Assembly: GCA_964469155.1 (NCBI GenBank) | Contig: CAYXXU010000072.1 | Coordinates: 1-22,288, forward strand | Direction of reading: 5' to 3' | DNA length: 22,288 nucleotides | Source of the DNA: CAIWKO01 sp964469155 | GTDB lineage: Bacteria; Bacteroidota; Bacteroidia; Bacteroidales; CAIWKO01 | Shown: piece after piece, positions 14,535 to 20,856 of the stretch | How the letters are laid out: each line of letters begins with the position of its first letter | How positions within the stretch are numbered: the first letter of the stretch is position 1 | Translations under genes and position numbers: made by a program | The notes under the pieces: generated by a model | The model's database searches: none | What the model saw: only the letters and a program-made list of their open reading frames with translations | Told to the model about the DNA's origin: nothing

Positions 14535-15029
14535 ATGCAAAAACTAAGAAATCCCTATACACAAATGGAAGGATACAATTGTTTCGGGTGCTCGCCCAAC
14601 AATATTACCGGGTTGAAAATGGAGTTTACCTTTGATGGCGAACAGATAAGCTGCGTTTGGAAACCTCAAAAAGCCTTTCAGGGATATAAGGATTTGTTGC
14701 ACGGCGGCATACAGGTGACAATGATGGACGAAATTGCCAGTTGGGTAGTTCAGGCAAAGTTAGGAACGGCCGGAGTTACTTCAAAAATTGAAACCAGGTT
14801 TCTGAAACCTGTATATATTAATGAAGAACAGATCAGGCTCAGGGCAAGGGTTCAGGAAATCAAACATAATATTGTGGTAATAGAAGCCAGCCTTTTTAAT
14901 TCTAAAGACGAGTTGTGCTCCCGGTCGGTCGTAAGCTATTTTACCTTTAAAAACGAGGTGGCAACCGCGAAGTATTTTTATCCGGGTAAGGAGAGTTTTT
15001 ACGGCGAATCTGCTGACAGTGCCTTATAA
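14535..15029 (+). CDS. PaaI-type hotdog-fold thioesterase
   Basis: This gene encodes 164 residues. The core hotdog motif is LLHGGIQVTMMDEIASWVV (54-72) with the HGG turn and Asp65 expected at the acyl-CoA active site; SKIETRFLKPVY forms the next conserved strand. The N-terminal NCFGCSPNNITGLKMEF is typical of PaaI/YbgC-like small thioesterases of this subgroup. It probably hydrolyses an acyl-CoA in the cytoplasm; the substrate is unknown. It is separated from the next gene by a new promoter, so it is probably monocistronic. Confidence 0.9.
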   Translation: MQKLRNPYTQMEGYNCFGCSPNNITGLKMEFTFDGEQISCVWKPQKAFQGYKDLLHGGIQVTMMDEIASWVVQAKLGTAGVTSKIETRFLKPVYINEEQIRLRARVQEIKHNIVVIEASLFNSKDELCSRSVVSYFTFKNEVATAKYFYPGKESFYGESADSAL

Positions 15030-15086
15030 TTTGCTGTGTTACCCTACATTTATTCTATCAATTACCCCATCCCCGAAATTTTTTCG

Positions 15087-15094
15087 TAATTTTG
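15087..15094 (+). promoter_or_regulatory. Promoter -7 element TAATTTTG for the secreted zinc enzyme
   Basis: This is an exact TAnnTTTG match 15 nt before the ATG at 15110. It includes the TTG at 15092, which is therefore not a likely start. Confidence 0.6.
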
Positions 15095-15109
15095 CAGAAA
15101 GATTTTCTG

Positions 15110-16222
15110 ATGATAAAACGTTTTCTTTCTGGTTTCCTGTTAATTTCTGCTGCTGTTTTGCTAATAAGTTGGGGTTCTTCAGGGCATTATAAAATAAGTA
15201 ATAATGTTGCCTTGTCCTTTTTTCAACAGATGGCTCAATTTTCAGCCTGGCCACAGTACCTGGCCGATCATGCATCGGATGCCGACGACCGAAAAGATAC
15301 CGATCCTACTGAAGCGCCCAAACACTATATTGATATTGACATGTATGCTAGTTTTAATACTACCGGACGTATTCCTCAAACCTGGGATTCGGTGGTTGCC
15401 CAAAACGGCAGCAGTTGGGTAATAAATCAGGGAATTTTACCTTGGGCAACGCTGATTACTTACGATTCTCTGCGAAATGCATTTCTTCATTATAATTGGA
15501 CCAAAGCAATGTTGTTTGCAGCCGATCTGGGACATTATGTTGCCGACGGACACATGCCCTTGCATATAACCAAGAACTACGACGGACAAAATACAGGCAA
15601 CGACGGCATTCATTCGCGTTATGAATCGACCATGATCTATGGCTACAACTCACAAATTGTTTACACCGGCGATACAGTTAGGGTAATACCAAATGTGAAT
15701 AAATACGTTTTTAATTATCTCTACAAGAATTATCAATACATTGATTCAATTTTAGCGGCTGATGATTATGCCTATTCATTATCTTCTAATTATAGTTCTT
15801 CAACTTACAAGGCGGCGCTTTGGAATAAAACCCGAAACCTTACCATTTTGATGTTTAAAAATGCTTCACATGCTTTGGCCGAACTGATATACAATGCATG
15901 GGTTGAAGCCGGCAGCCCTCCGGTTGGCTCAACAGGAATTGCTGAACCAAAAGATGGTAAAATATCCGGATTAAAAGGCGTTTATCCTAATCCTGTGCAT
16001 ACAAACTCCATCATTCAATATTCTGTTGAAAGTTCACATAAATCTGTAAAAATTTTCCTGGTTGATTATTCAGGCCAGCTTCAGTCAGTTTTGTTTGATG
16101 GTTCGCCGGATGCCGGAAGCTATGAATTGAATTGGACTGCTGATGGCCTGCCAAAAGGTGTTTATTTCTGTGTGATGCAATCAGGCGATTACCTGACAGT
16201 TAAAAGAATTGTAGTACTATAA
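15110..16222 (+). CDS. T9SS-exported zinc-dependent phospholipase C/S1-P1 nuclease-like enzyme
   Basis: This gene encodes 370 residues. The signal peptide ends before WGSSGH, so mature Trp21 becomes the N-terminal zinc ligand typical of this superfamily. Other ligand positions are visible: His26, Asp57, His72 (KHYID), His142, Asp146 and His152 in GHYVADGHMPLH, then His168 and Glu172 in GIHSRYES. The HxxxD...H spacing fits both families; Glu172 matches the Glu of B. cereus phospholipase C rather than the Asp of S1 nuclease. Residues ~295-370 form a Por/type A sorting domain (VYPNPVHTNSIIQY, then GVYFCVMQSGDYLTVKRIVV), marking export through the type IX system. The substrate (phospholipid or nucleic acid) is unresolved. 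It is convergent with the DUF2185 gene, 4 nt apart. Confidence 0.9.
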   Translation: MIKRFLSGFLLISAAVLLISWGSSGHYKISNNVALSFFQQMAQFSAWPQYLADHASDADDRKDTDPTEAPKHYIDIDMYASFNTTGRIPQTWDSVVAQNGSSWVINQGILPWATLITYDSLRNAFLHYNWTKAMLFAADLGHYVADGHMPLHITKNYDGQNTGNDGIHSRYESTMIYGYNSQIVYTGDTVRVIPNVNKYVFNYLYKNYQYIDSILAADDYAYSLSSNYSSSTYKAALWNKTRNLTILMFKNASHALAELIYNAWVEAGSPPVGSTGIAEPKDGKISGLKGVYPNPVHTNSIIQYSVESSHKSVKIFLVDYSGQLQSVLFDGSPDAGSYELNWTADGLPKGVYFCVMQSGDYLTVKRIVVL

Positions 16223-16226
16223 ACGT

Positions 16227-16568
16227 CTATATCTGTTCTTCTTCGTAAATCACGAATTCATCTGTACCTTCCACTCTTTCTAAAGAAACACCATATTCAG
16301 ACTTCAGATACGGAATGATTGCCGTGTCGTAATTGGCCACAGTATTCACTTCCATAATTTTGCTGGTGGCAGGGTCATCAATGTATTCCTGGGTTTCAGT
16401 ACCTGATAGAAAACGCCATCCGCTGTCATCTTTTTCTGTAACCTTTTCACGATACATAAATCCGACTTTCATTCCATCGATGGTAATCATATTCGAAACC
16501 AGGCAAAATCCCATGGGTGCAATCAGGTCTTTGATATCATCAGGTTGCAATAAGAAATTTTTATTCAT
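16227..16568 (-). CDS. DUF2185 (Imm33-like) domain protein
   Basis: This gene encodes 113 residues, almost all one domain: CLVSNMITIDGMKVGFMYRE, DSGWRFLSGTETQEYIDDP and ANYDTAIIPYL are the expected DUF2185 signatures. The family is also found as Imm33 immunity proteins in toxin loci, but no toxin gene is next to it here, so I give no immunity role. It is the last gene of a minus-strand run behind the cupin gene (45-nt gap). Confidence 0.85.
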   Translation of the reverse strand: MNKNFLLQPDDIKDLIAPMGFCLVSNMITIDGMKVGFMYREKVTEKDDSGWRFLSGTETQEYIDDPATSKIMEVNTVANYDTAIIPYLKSEYGVSLERVEGTDEFVIYEEEQI

Positions 16569-16613
16569 TGCTATTTTTTTATGGGATGAAATTCAGTGTT
16601 TACGACAGCTAAA

Positions 16614-16928
16614 TTAGAAAAATATTGCTAACCAAACGCATTTACGTTTTTTTGAGGTAAACGTCACCTTATGTTTTTTGTGTGCGGGGATAAAAAAATA
16701 ATCGCCCGGGATGAGAAGAATTTCGTTCGTATCCTTAAAGGTAATTCCTGCATAACCCTCCAGTAGTATCACCCACTCGTTTTCATCCTGATCATACCAA
16801 CCCTTTTGGGGAGATGTGTGACCTGCTGAAACAATTCTTTCTATCCTGATTTTATCCGACTTAAAAATTGTGTTGGTAAGTTCTTCAGTAAAGGTGTCAG
16901 GAATCAGATCGAAAATATTCTCTTTCAT
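16614..16928 (-). CDS. Small cupin-domain protein
   Basis: This gene encodes 104 residues, a single cupin beta-barrel. It has the pattern WYDQDENEWVILLEGYAGITF followed by LIPGDYFFIPAHKKHKV, i.e. cupin motifs 1 and 2. In motif 1 the usual metal-binding HxH is replaced by residues such as DQDEN, so metal binding is uncertain; the motif 2 His is kept. The function is unknown. It lies 12 nt behind the YciO-type gene and is probably co-transcribed. Confidence 0.85.
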   Translation of the reverse strand: MKENIFDLIPDTFTEELTNTIFKSDKIRIERIVSAGHTSPQKGWYDQDENEWVILLEGYAGITFKDTNEILLIPGDYFFIPAHKKHKVTFTSKKRKCVWLAIFF

Positions 16929-16940
16929 TCTTGATAAAAT

Positions 16941-17561
16941 CTATAAATACTCTTCTAAAATGCCTTTTCCCTGGCGAACCAATACAGCTTCTCCGGAAGT
17001 ACAATCCACCACCGTGGAAGCCTCGTTGTCGCCATAACCTCCATCAATAACTATATCGACCAACTTTACAAAATTTTCATGAATCAGTTCCGGATCGGTG
17101 GTATACTCAACAATCACATCATCATCATGAATAGAGGTCGACATAATAGGGTTGCCCAGCATGCGCACCATTTCTCTGGCTATATTATTATCGGGCACGC
17201 GAATACCAATGGTCCTTTTTTTACTGTGGAATATTTTAGGGACATTGTTGTTGGCTTCAAGAATAAAAGTAAATGGGCCGGGCAATGCCTTACGCATGAG
17301 CCGGTAAACATTATTGGGTATAGGCTTGCAGTATTCCGAAAGATTGCTCAGATCGTAGCAAATAAATGAAAAATTGGCCTTCTCCATGCTGATCCCTTTT
17401 AACCGGGCAATGCGCTCAAGGGCTTTAGGTTTGTAAATATCGCAAGCCAAACCATACACCGTATCGGTGGGATATATCACTATTCCGCTATTGCTAAGGC
17501 AATCAATGACTGTTTTTAACTGCCTTTCACTGGGGTTTTGAGGATATATTTTTATTAGCAT
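16941..17561 (-). CDS. YciO-type YrdC/Sua5-domain protein
   Basis: This gene encodes 206 residues, one YrdC domain. Conserved are IYPTDTVYGLACDIY near 30-44, LPGPFTFIL, the nucleotide-binding KRTIGIRVPDN, and an IDGGYG...STVVDC C-terminal part. The family includes TsaC/Sua5, which makes threonylcarbamoyl-AMP for t6A37 in tRNA, but the STSIHDDD stretch (rather than an S-x-N form) and the overall order are closer to E. coli YciO, whose role is less clear. Its ATG is 15 nt from the 3' end of the SRP RNA, so both may share one promoter. Confidence 0.85.
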   Translation of the reverse strand: MLIKIYPQNPSERQLKTVIDCLSNSGIVIYPTDTVYGLACDIYKPKALERIARLKGISMEKANFSFICYDLSNLSEYCKPIPNNVYRLMRKALPGPFTFILEANNNVPKIFHSKKRTIGIRVPDNNIAREMVRMLGNPIMSTSIHDDDVIVEYTTDPELIHENFVKLVDIVIDGGYGDNEASTVVDCTSGEAVLVRQGKGILEEYL

Positions 17562-17576
17562 AGGTGCATGAAAAAT

Positions 17577-17673
17577 GGGTAAGCTACTTATATCGCACCG
17601 CTACAACCGATTACCCTTGCTTCATTCCTGACCTGGGGGAGTTCACAGGAGCTGGTCGTATAAGACTTACCCG
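17577..17673 (-). ncRNA. ffs: Signal recognition particle RNA, small bacterial type
   Basis: The transcript is about 97 nt and is the RNA scaffold of SRP, binding Ffh for co-translational targeting. The 5' GGGTAAG pairs with the 3' CTTACCC, and TTATA pairs with TATAA further in. The conserved domain reads GTGAACTCCCCCAGGTC, then A-GGAA-T giving a UCA/UGA stem with the standard GGAA tetraloop, then GAAGCAAGGGTA. A -7 element ends 3 nt upstream. The 3' stem is followed by ATTTTT, so the RNA hairpin may act as its own terminator. The SRP receptor gene ftsY is in this same window. Confidence 0.93.
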
Positions 17674-17676
17674 CTG

Positions 17677-17684
17677 CAAAAGTA
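17677..17684 (-). promoter_or_regulatory. Promoter -7 element TACTTTTG for the SRP RNA
   Basis: This is an exact TAnnTTTG match on the minus strand ending just before the 5' end of the SRP RNA, so transcription probably begins near 17673-17672. Confidence 0.7.
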
Positions 17685-17716
17685 AAAAAAAAATCTCAAA
17701 ACAATCCAATTTATAT

Positions 17717-17724
17717 TAATTTTG
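17717..17724 (+). promoter_or_regulatory. Promoter -7 element TAATTTTG for the DUF4199 gene
   Basis: This is an exact TAnnTTTG match 22 nt before the ATG at 17747. It is divergent from the SRP RNA promoter only about 32 bp away. Confidence 0.6.
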
Positions 17725-17746
17725 TTTTTGTAAAACCACTGAAATT

Positions 17747-18289
17747 ATGAATGCAAATAAAGATTTTTTGAAAAACGCCTTATATTATGGCCTTTTAATG
17801 GCTGGCGCCTTTATGATTACCGACCTATTGTTTTATGTTTTCGACTTTAGCGGAATGGGAATGATATTCGGATTTTTAGTTTTGCTGATCATCATTGCCC
17901 TGTATTTTGTATTTTTTATTTGGGGAGGCCGCAGCTACCGGAACAAATTTATGGGCGGATATATGACTTACAGTAAAGCATTTCTTTTTTGTTTAATTAT
18001 GGCGGCACTATACGTGGTATTGATGTTTGTTTACAATTTTTTGTTTTATACCATTTTCGATCCTCAAAGAGCCATCAATGAGATGCAAAAAGCGGCAGAA
18101 ATGATACAGGATAATTCTTATATTCCCGACGACCAGAAAGAAATTCAAATCAGGAAAATAATGGAAAACGGCACCGGATTAAATATTGTTCTTAGAAATC
18201 TTATGAGCAATATAATAACCGGATTGGTTTTGGGCGCTATATCTGCTTTGTTCATACGTAAAAAAGAAAAGATCAGCGAAGTATTTTAG
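17747..18289 (+). CDS. DUF4199 membrane protein
   Basis: This gene encodes 180 residues with four predicted membrane segments: about 10-33, 38-60, 76-100 and 152-171. A soluble helical part (~105-145, rich in Lys, Glu and Gln) lies between segments 3 and 4. GGYMTYSKAF before segment 3 is typical of DUF4199, a Bacteroidota inner-membrane family of unknown function often placed just before a GT2 gene, as here (10-nt gap). A joint role in glycolipid handling is plausible but inferred. Confidence 0.85.
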   Translation: MNANKDFLKNALYYGLLMAGAFMITDLLFYVFDFSGMGMIFGFLVLLIIIALYFVFFIWGGRSYRNKFMGGYMTYSKAFLFCLIMAALYVVLMFVYNFLFYTIFDPQRAINEMQKAAEMIQDNSYIPDDQKEIQIRKIMENGTGLNIVLRNLMSNIITGLVLGAISALFIRKKEKISEVF

Positions 18290-18299
18290 TAATAGTAAA

Positions 18300-19253
18300 A
18301 TGGATGTTTCAATTGTAATTCCTTTATATAACGAAGAAGAGTCGCTTCCGGAGCTTGCTGCATGGATTCAGAGGGTGGTAGATGAAAATAAACTTTCCTG
18401 CGAGATTGTTATGGTCGACGATGGCAGCACCGATAGTTCCTGGAATATAATCGAAACCCTTCATGCAAATAACCCAAATATCAAGGGTATAAAGTTCCGC
18501 CGAAATTATGGTAAGTCAGCTGCACTGAATGTTGCTTTTGAAGCGGTTCAGGGCGATGTGGTCATTACAATGGATGCCGATCTGCAGGACAGTCCCGACG
18601 AGATACCCGGACTTTACCGAATGATCAAAGAAGAAGGCTATGACTTGGTCTCCGGATGGAAAAAAGTGCGTCACGATCCATCACTCACAAAGAATATACC
18701 CTCAAAGTTCTACAACTGGATGACCAGCCGTATGTCGGGGGTGAAACTGCACGATCATAATTGCGGAATAAAGGCTTATCGCAAAAATGTAGTGAAAAGC
18801 ATTGAAGTGTATGGCGAAATGCATCGTTATATACCTGTCATTGCAAAATGGGCAGGATTTAAAAGGATAGGCGAAAAAGTGGTTGAACACCGCAAGCGTA
18901 AATATGGTGTCACCAAATTCGGAATGAACCGCTTTGTGAGAGGTCCACTCGATTTGATGTCCATTATGTTTGTTTCCAAATTCGGGAAACGTCCCATGCA
19001 TCTGTTCGGCTCGCTGGGCACCATTTTATTTATCATTGGTTTTGCAGCGGCAGTAATGATTGGAGTTCAGAAAATTTATTATCTGCATATAGGCGTAAAA
19101 GCGCCTTTGGTAACCAACAGCCCCTATTTTTATTTTGGTCTGACCGCTATGATCCTCGGAACTCAGTTGTTTCTTACAGGTTTTCTGGCTGAAATGATAT
19201 CACGCAATTCAAACGACCGCAATAAGTATCAGATAGATAAAAGGACTGAATAA
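18300..19253 (+). CDS. GT2 glycosyltransferase, DPM1/GtrB-like with two membrane segments
   Basis: This gene encodes 317 residues. The GT-A domain has VIPLYNEEESL at 6-16, DDGSTD at 40-45, the metal-binding DADLQD at 92-97, and NCGIKAYRK at 154-162. Two C-terminal membrane helices (about 234-257 and 275-299) match the DPM1/GtrB/ArnC group, which transfers a sugar to undecaprenyl phosphate at the inner membrane. The sugar is unknown. It is co-directional with DUF4199 and probably one transcript with it. In many Bacteroidota a dihydroorotase gene follows; here rpmG does. Confidence 0.93.
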   Translation: MDVSIVIPLYNEEESLPELAAWIQRVVDENKLSCEIVMVDDGSTDSSWNIIETLHANNPNIKGIKFRRNYGKSAALNVAFEAVQGDVVITMDADLQDSPDEIPGLYRMIKEEGYDLVSGWKKVRHDPSLTKNIPSKFYNWMTSRMSGVKLHDHNCGIKAYRKNVVKSIEVYGEMHRYIPVIAKWAGFKRIGEKVVEHRKRKYGVTKFGMNRFVRGPLDLMSIMFVSKFGKRPMHLFGSLGTILFIIGFAAAVMIGVQKIYYLHIGVKAPLVTNSPYFYFGLTAMILGTQLFLTGFLAEMISRNSNDRNKYQIDKRTE

Positions 19254-19278
19254 TAGTGGTTCGAGTTGTTTTTTACCA

Positions 19279-19308
19279 CTGGTTAAAAATGTAAAAACCG
19301 GTTTGTTT
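19279..19308 (+). terminator. Weak terminator candidate after the GT2 gene
   Basis: CTGGTT (19279-19284) pairs with AACCGG (19296-19301), one pair being G-U, followed by TTTGTTT. The T-run is broken, so this is tentative. Confidence 0.35.
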
Positions 19309-19383
19309 GGAATGATTTCTGCCGTTTCAACTGTTTATTAACATTTTTAATGTGCAAAAATCACAAAAAATCGAAGTAAATAA

Positions 19384-19413
19384 TTTGTTTATTACCAAAA
19401 ATTCATATCTTTG
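19384..19413 (+). promoter_or_regulatory. rpmG promoter (-33 TTTG, -7 TATCTTTG)
   Basis: TTTG at 19384-19387, an 18-nt spacer and TATCTTTG at 19406-19413 form the best Bacteroidota promoter in the window, 26 nt before the rpmG ATG. It fits a highly expressed ribosomal protein operon. Confidence 0.8.
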
Positions 19414-19439
19414 CACCCTCAAAAGTAAAAACAAGCACA

Positions 19440-19628
19440 ATGGCAAAGAAGAGTAAAGATGCACGGGTTCAGGTTATCATGGAGTGCACCGAACATAAAA
19501 CCAGTGGTCTTCCCGGGACATCACGGTATATTACTACCAAAAACAAAAAGAATACTCCCGAACGTCTTGAGTTGAAAAAATACAACAAGATCATGAAGAA
19601 AGTTACCGTTCATAAAGAAATTAAATAA
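19440..19628 (+). CDS. rpmG: 50S ribosomal protein bL33
   Basis: This gene encodes 62 residues. Typical bL33 features are VQVIMECTEHKTSG, RYITTKNKKNTPERLELKKYN and the basic C-terminus. Only one Cys is present, so this is the zinc-free (C-minus) form. DUF4295 follows after 7 nt. The usual upstream partner rpmB (bL28) is not here; the gene has its own promoter. Confidence 0.97.
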   Translation: MAKKSKDARVQVIMECTEHKTSGLPGTSRYITTKNKKNTPERLELKKYNKIMKKVTVHKEIK

Positions 19629-19635
19629 TTGAGTC

Positions 19636-19791
19636 ATGGCAAAGAAAGTAATTGCAACACTGAAAACAACCACCGGTAAAGATTTTGCCAAGGTGATCCG
19701 TATGGTTAAGTCGCCCAAAACGGGAGCTTACACTTTCAAAGAAGATATTGTTCCTAACGATATGGTGAAAGAATTCTTGGCAAAGAAGTAA
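19636..19791 (+). CDS. DUF4295 small protein
   Basis: This gene encodes 51 residues: MAKKVIATLKTTTGKDFAKV..., rich in Lys, with KSPKTGAYTFKEDIV in the middle. DUF4295 proteins are short Bacteroidota proteins found right behind rpmG, which suggests a ribosome-associated role that has not been shown. It lies 7 nt after rpmG and is followed by a strong terminator. Confidence 0.92.
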   Translation: MAKKVIATLKTTTGKDFAKVIRMVKSPKTGAYTFKEDIVPNDMVKEFLAKK

Positions 19792-19812
19792 TTTTACCCC
19801 ACCGTATTACTG

Positions 19813-19849
19813 AACAAGCTTTTCCTTACGGATAAGCTTGTTTTTTTTT
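19813..19849 (+). terminator. Terminator of the rpmG-DUF4295 operon
   Basis: A perfect 9-bp stem AACAAGCTT (19813-19821)/AAGCTTGTT (19834-19842) with an inner TCC/GGA pairing is followed by a run of T up to 19849. It separates the ribosomal genes from ftsY. Confidence 0.92.
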
Positions 19850-19898
19850 ACTTACGCCTCGATTTTTATTCATCTTTAATATTAAATAATTTTCGCAA

Positions 19899-20855
19899 AT
19901 GGGTTTATTTAGTTTCTTTTCGAAAGAGAAAAAAGAAGATCTGGACCAGGGCCTTTCCAAAACCAAAGAGAGTTTCTTTTCCAAACTTTCCAAGGCTGTT
20001 GTCGGAAAATCCAAGGTTGATGATGAAGTACTCGACAATCTGGAAGAAGTCTTGGTTTCGTCCGATGTAGGTGTGAAAACTACCCTGAAGATAATCGAAC
20101 GCATAGAGGCCCGCGTGGCACGCGATAAATACCTGGGCACCTCAGAATTGAATGTGATATTGAAAGAAGAGATTGCCGGTATGCTTTCCGAAAACAATAC
20201 CCAGGACATTCCCGATTTTGAAATACCTGACGAAAAGCGTCCCTATGTGATAGTGGTGGTGGGTGTGAACGGAGTGGGCAAGACCACTACCATCGGCAAA
20301 CTGGCCCATCAGTTCAAAAGCAAAGGATATAATGTGTTGCTGGGAGCTGCTGATACCTTCCGTGCGGCTGCCGTTGAACAGCTTACTATATGGTCCGAAA
20401 GGGTAGGAGTGCCCATCATCAGCCAGGGAATGGGAGCCGATCCCGCCTCAGTGGCTTTCGATACGGTTACGGCTGCCAAAGCCCGTAATATGGATGTGGT
20501 GATCATCGACACCGCAGGCCGCCTGCACAATAAAGTGAACCTGATGAATGAATTGTCGAAGATCCGTAAGGTAATTCAAAAGGTGATGCCCGAAGCGCCT
20601 CATGAAGTATTGCTGGTGCTGGATGCATCCACAGGGCAAAACGCCATAGAACAGGCACGTCAGTTTACGGTAGCTACCGAAGTAAATGCTTTAGCACTGA
20701 CCAAACTCGATGGCACCGCCAAAGGTGGAGTAGTGTTGGGAATATCCGACGAATTTAAAATTCCTGTGAAGTATATTGGGGTAGGAGAGAAGATGCATCA
20801 GTTGCAGGTGTTCAACAGCAATGAGTTTGTAGATTCTTTCTTCCAGCATAACTGA
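19899..20855 (+). CDS. ftsY: Signal recognition particle receptor FtsY
   Basis: This gene encodes 318 residues: a short charged N-terminal region, then the NG domain. It is the SRP-family GTPase that docks the Ffh/SRP RNA-ribosome complex at the inner membrane. G1 is GVNGVGKTT at 122-130; DTFRAAAVEQL at 152-162; G3 is DTAGR at 204-208; G4 is TKLDGTAKGG at 268-277; GVGE at 294-297. The long acidic A domain of E. coli is absent; instead FSFFSKEKKE at the start may bind the membrane. No good promoter was seen between the terminator at 19849 and the start. rimO begins 1 nt after its stop. Confidence 0.97.
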   Translation: MGLFSFFSKEKKEDLDQGLSKTKESFFSKLSKAVVGKSKVDDEVLDNLEEVLVSSDVGVKTTLKIIERIEARVARDKYLGTSELNVILKEEIAGMLSENNTQDIPDFEIPDEKRPYVIVVVGVNGVGKTTTIGKLAHQFKSKGYNVLLGAADTFRAAAVEQLTIWSERVGVPIISQGMGADPASVAFDTVTAAKARNMDVVIIDTAGRLHNKVNLMNELSKIRKVIQKVMPEAPHEVLLVLDASTGQNAIEQARQFTVATEVNALALTKLDGTAKGGVVLGISDEFKIPVKYIGVGEKMHQLQVFNSNEFVDSFFQHN

Positions 20856-20856
20856 T

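Noticed and set aside
16227..16568. DUF2185 protein as an immunity protein of a toxin system
   Set aside because: No toxin-like gene, secretion marker or toxin repeat lies beside it; its neighbours are a cupin and a YrdC protein.
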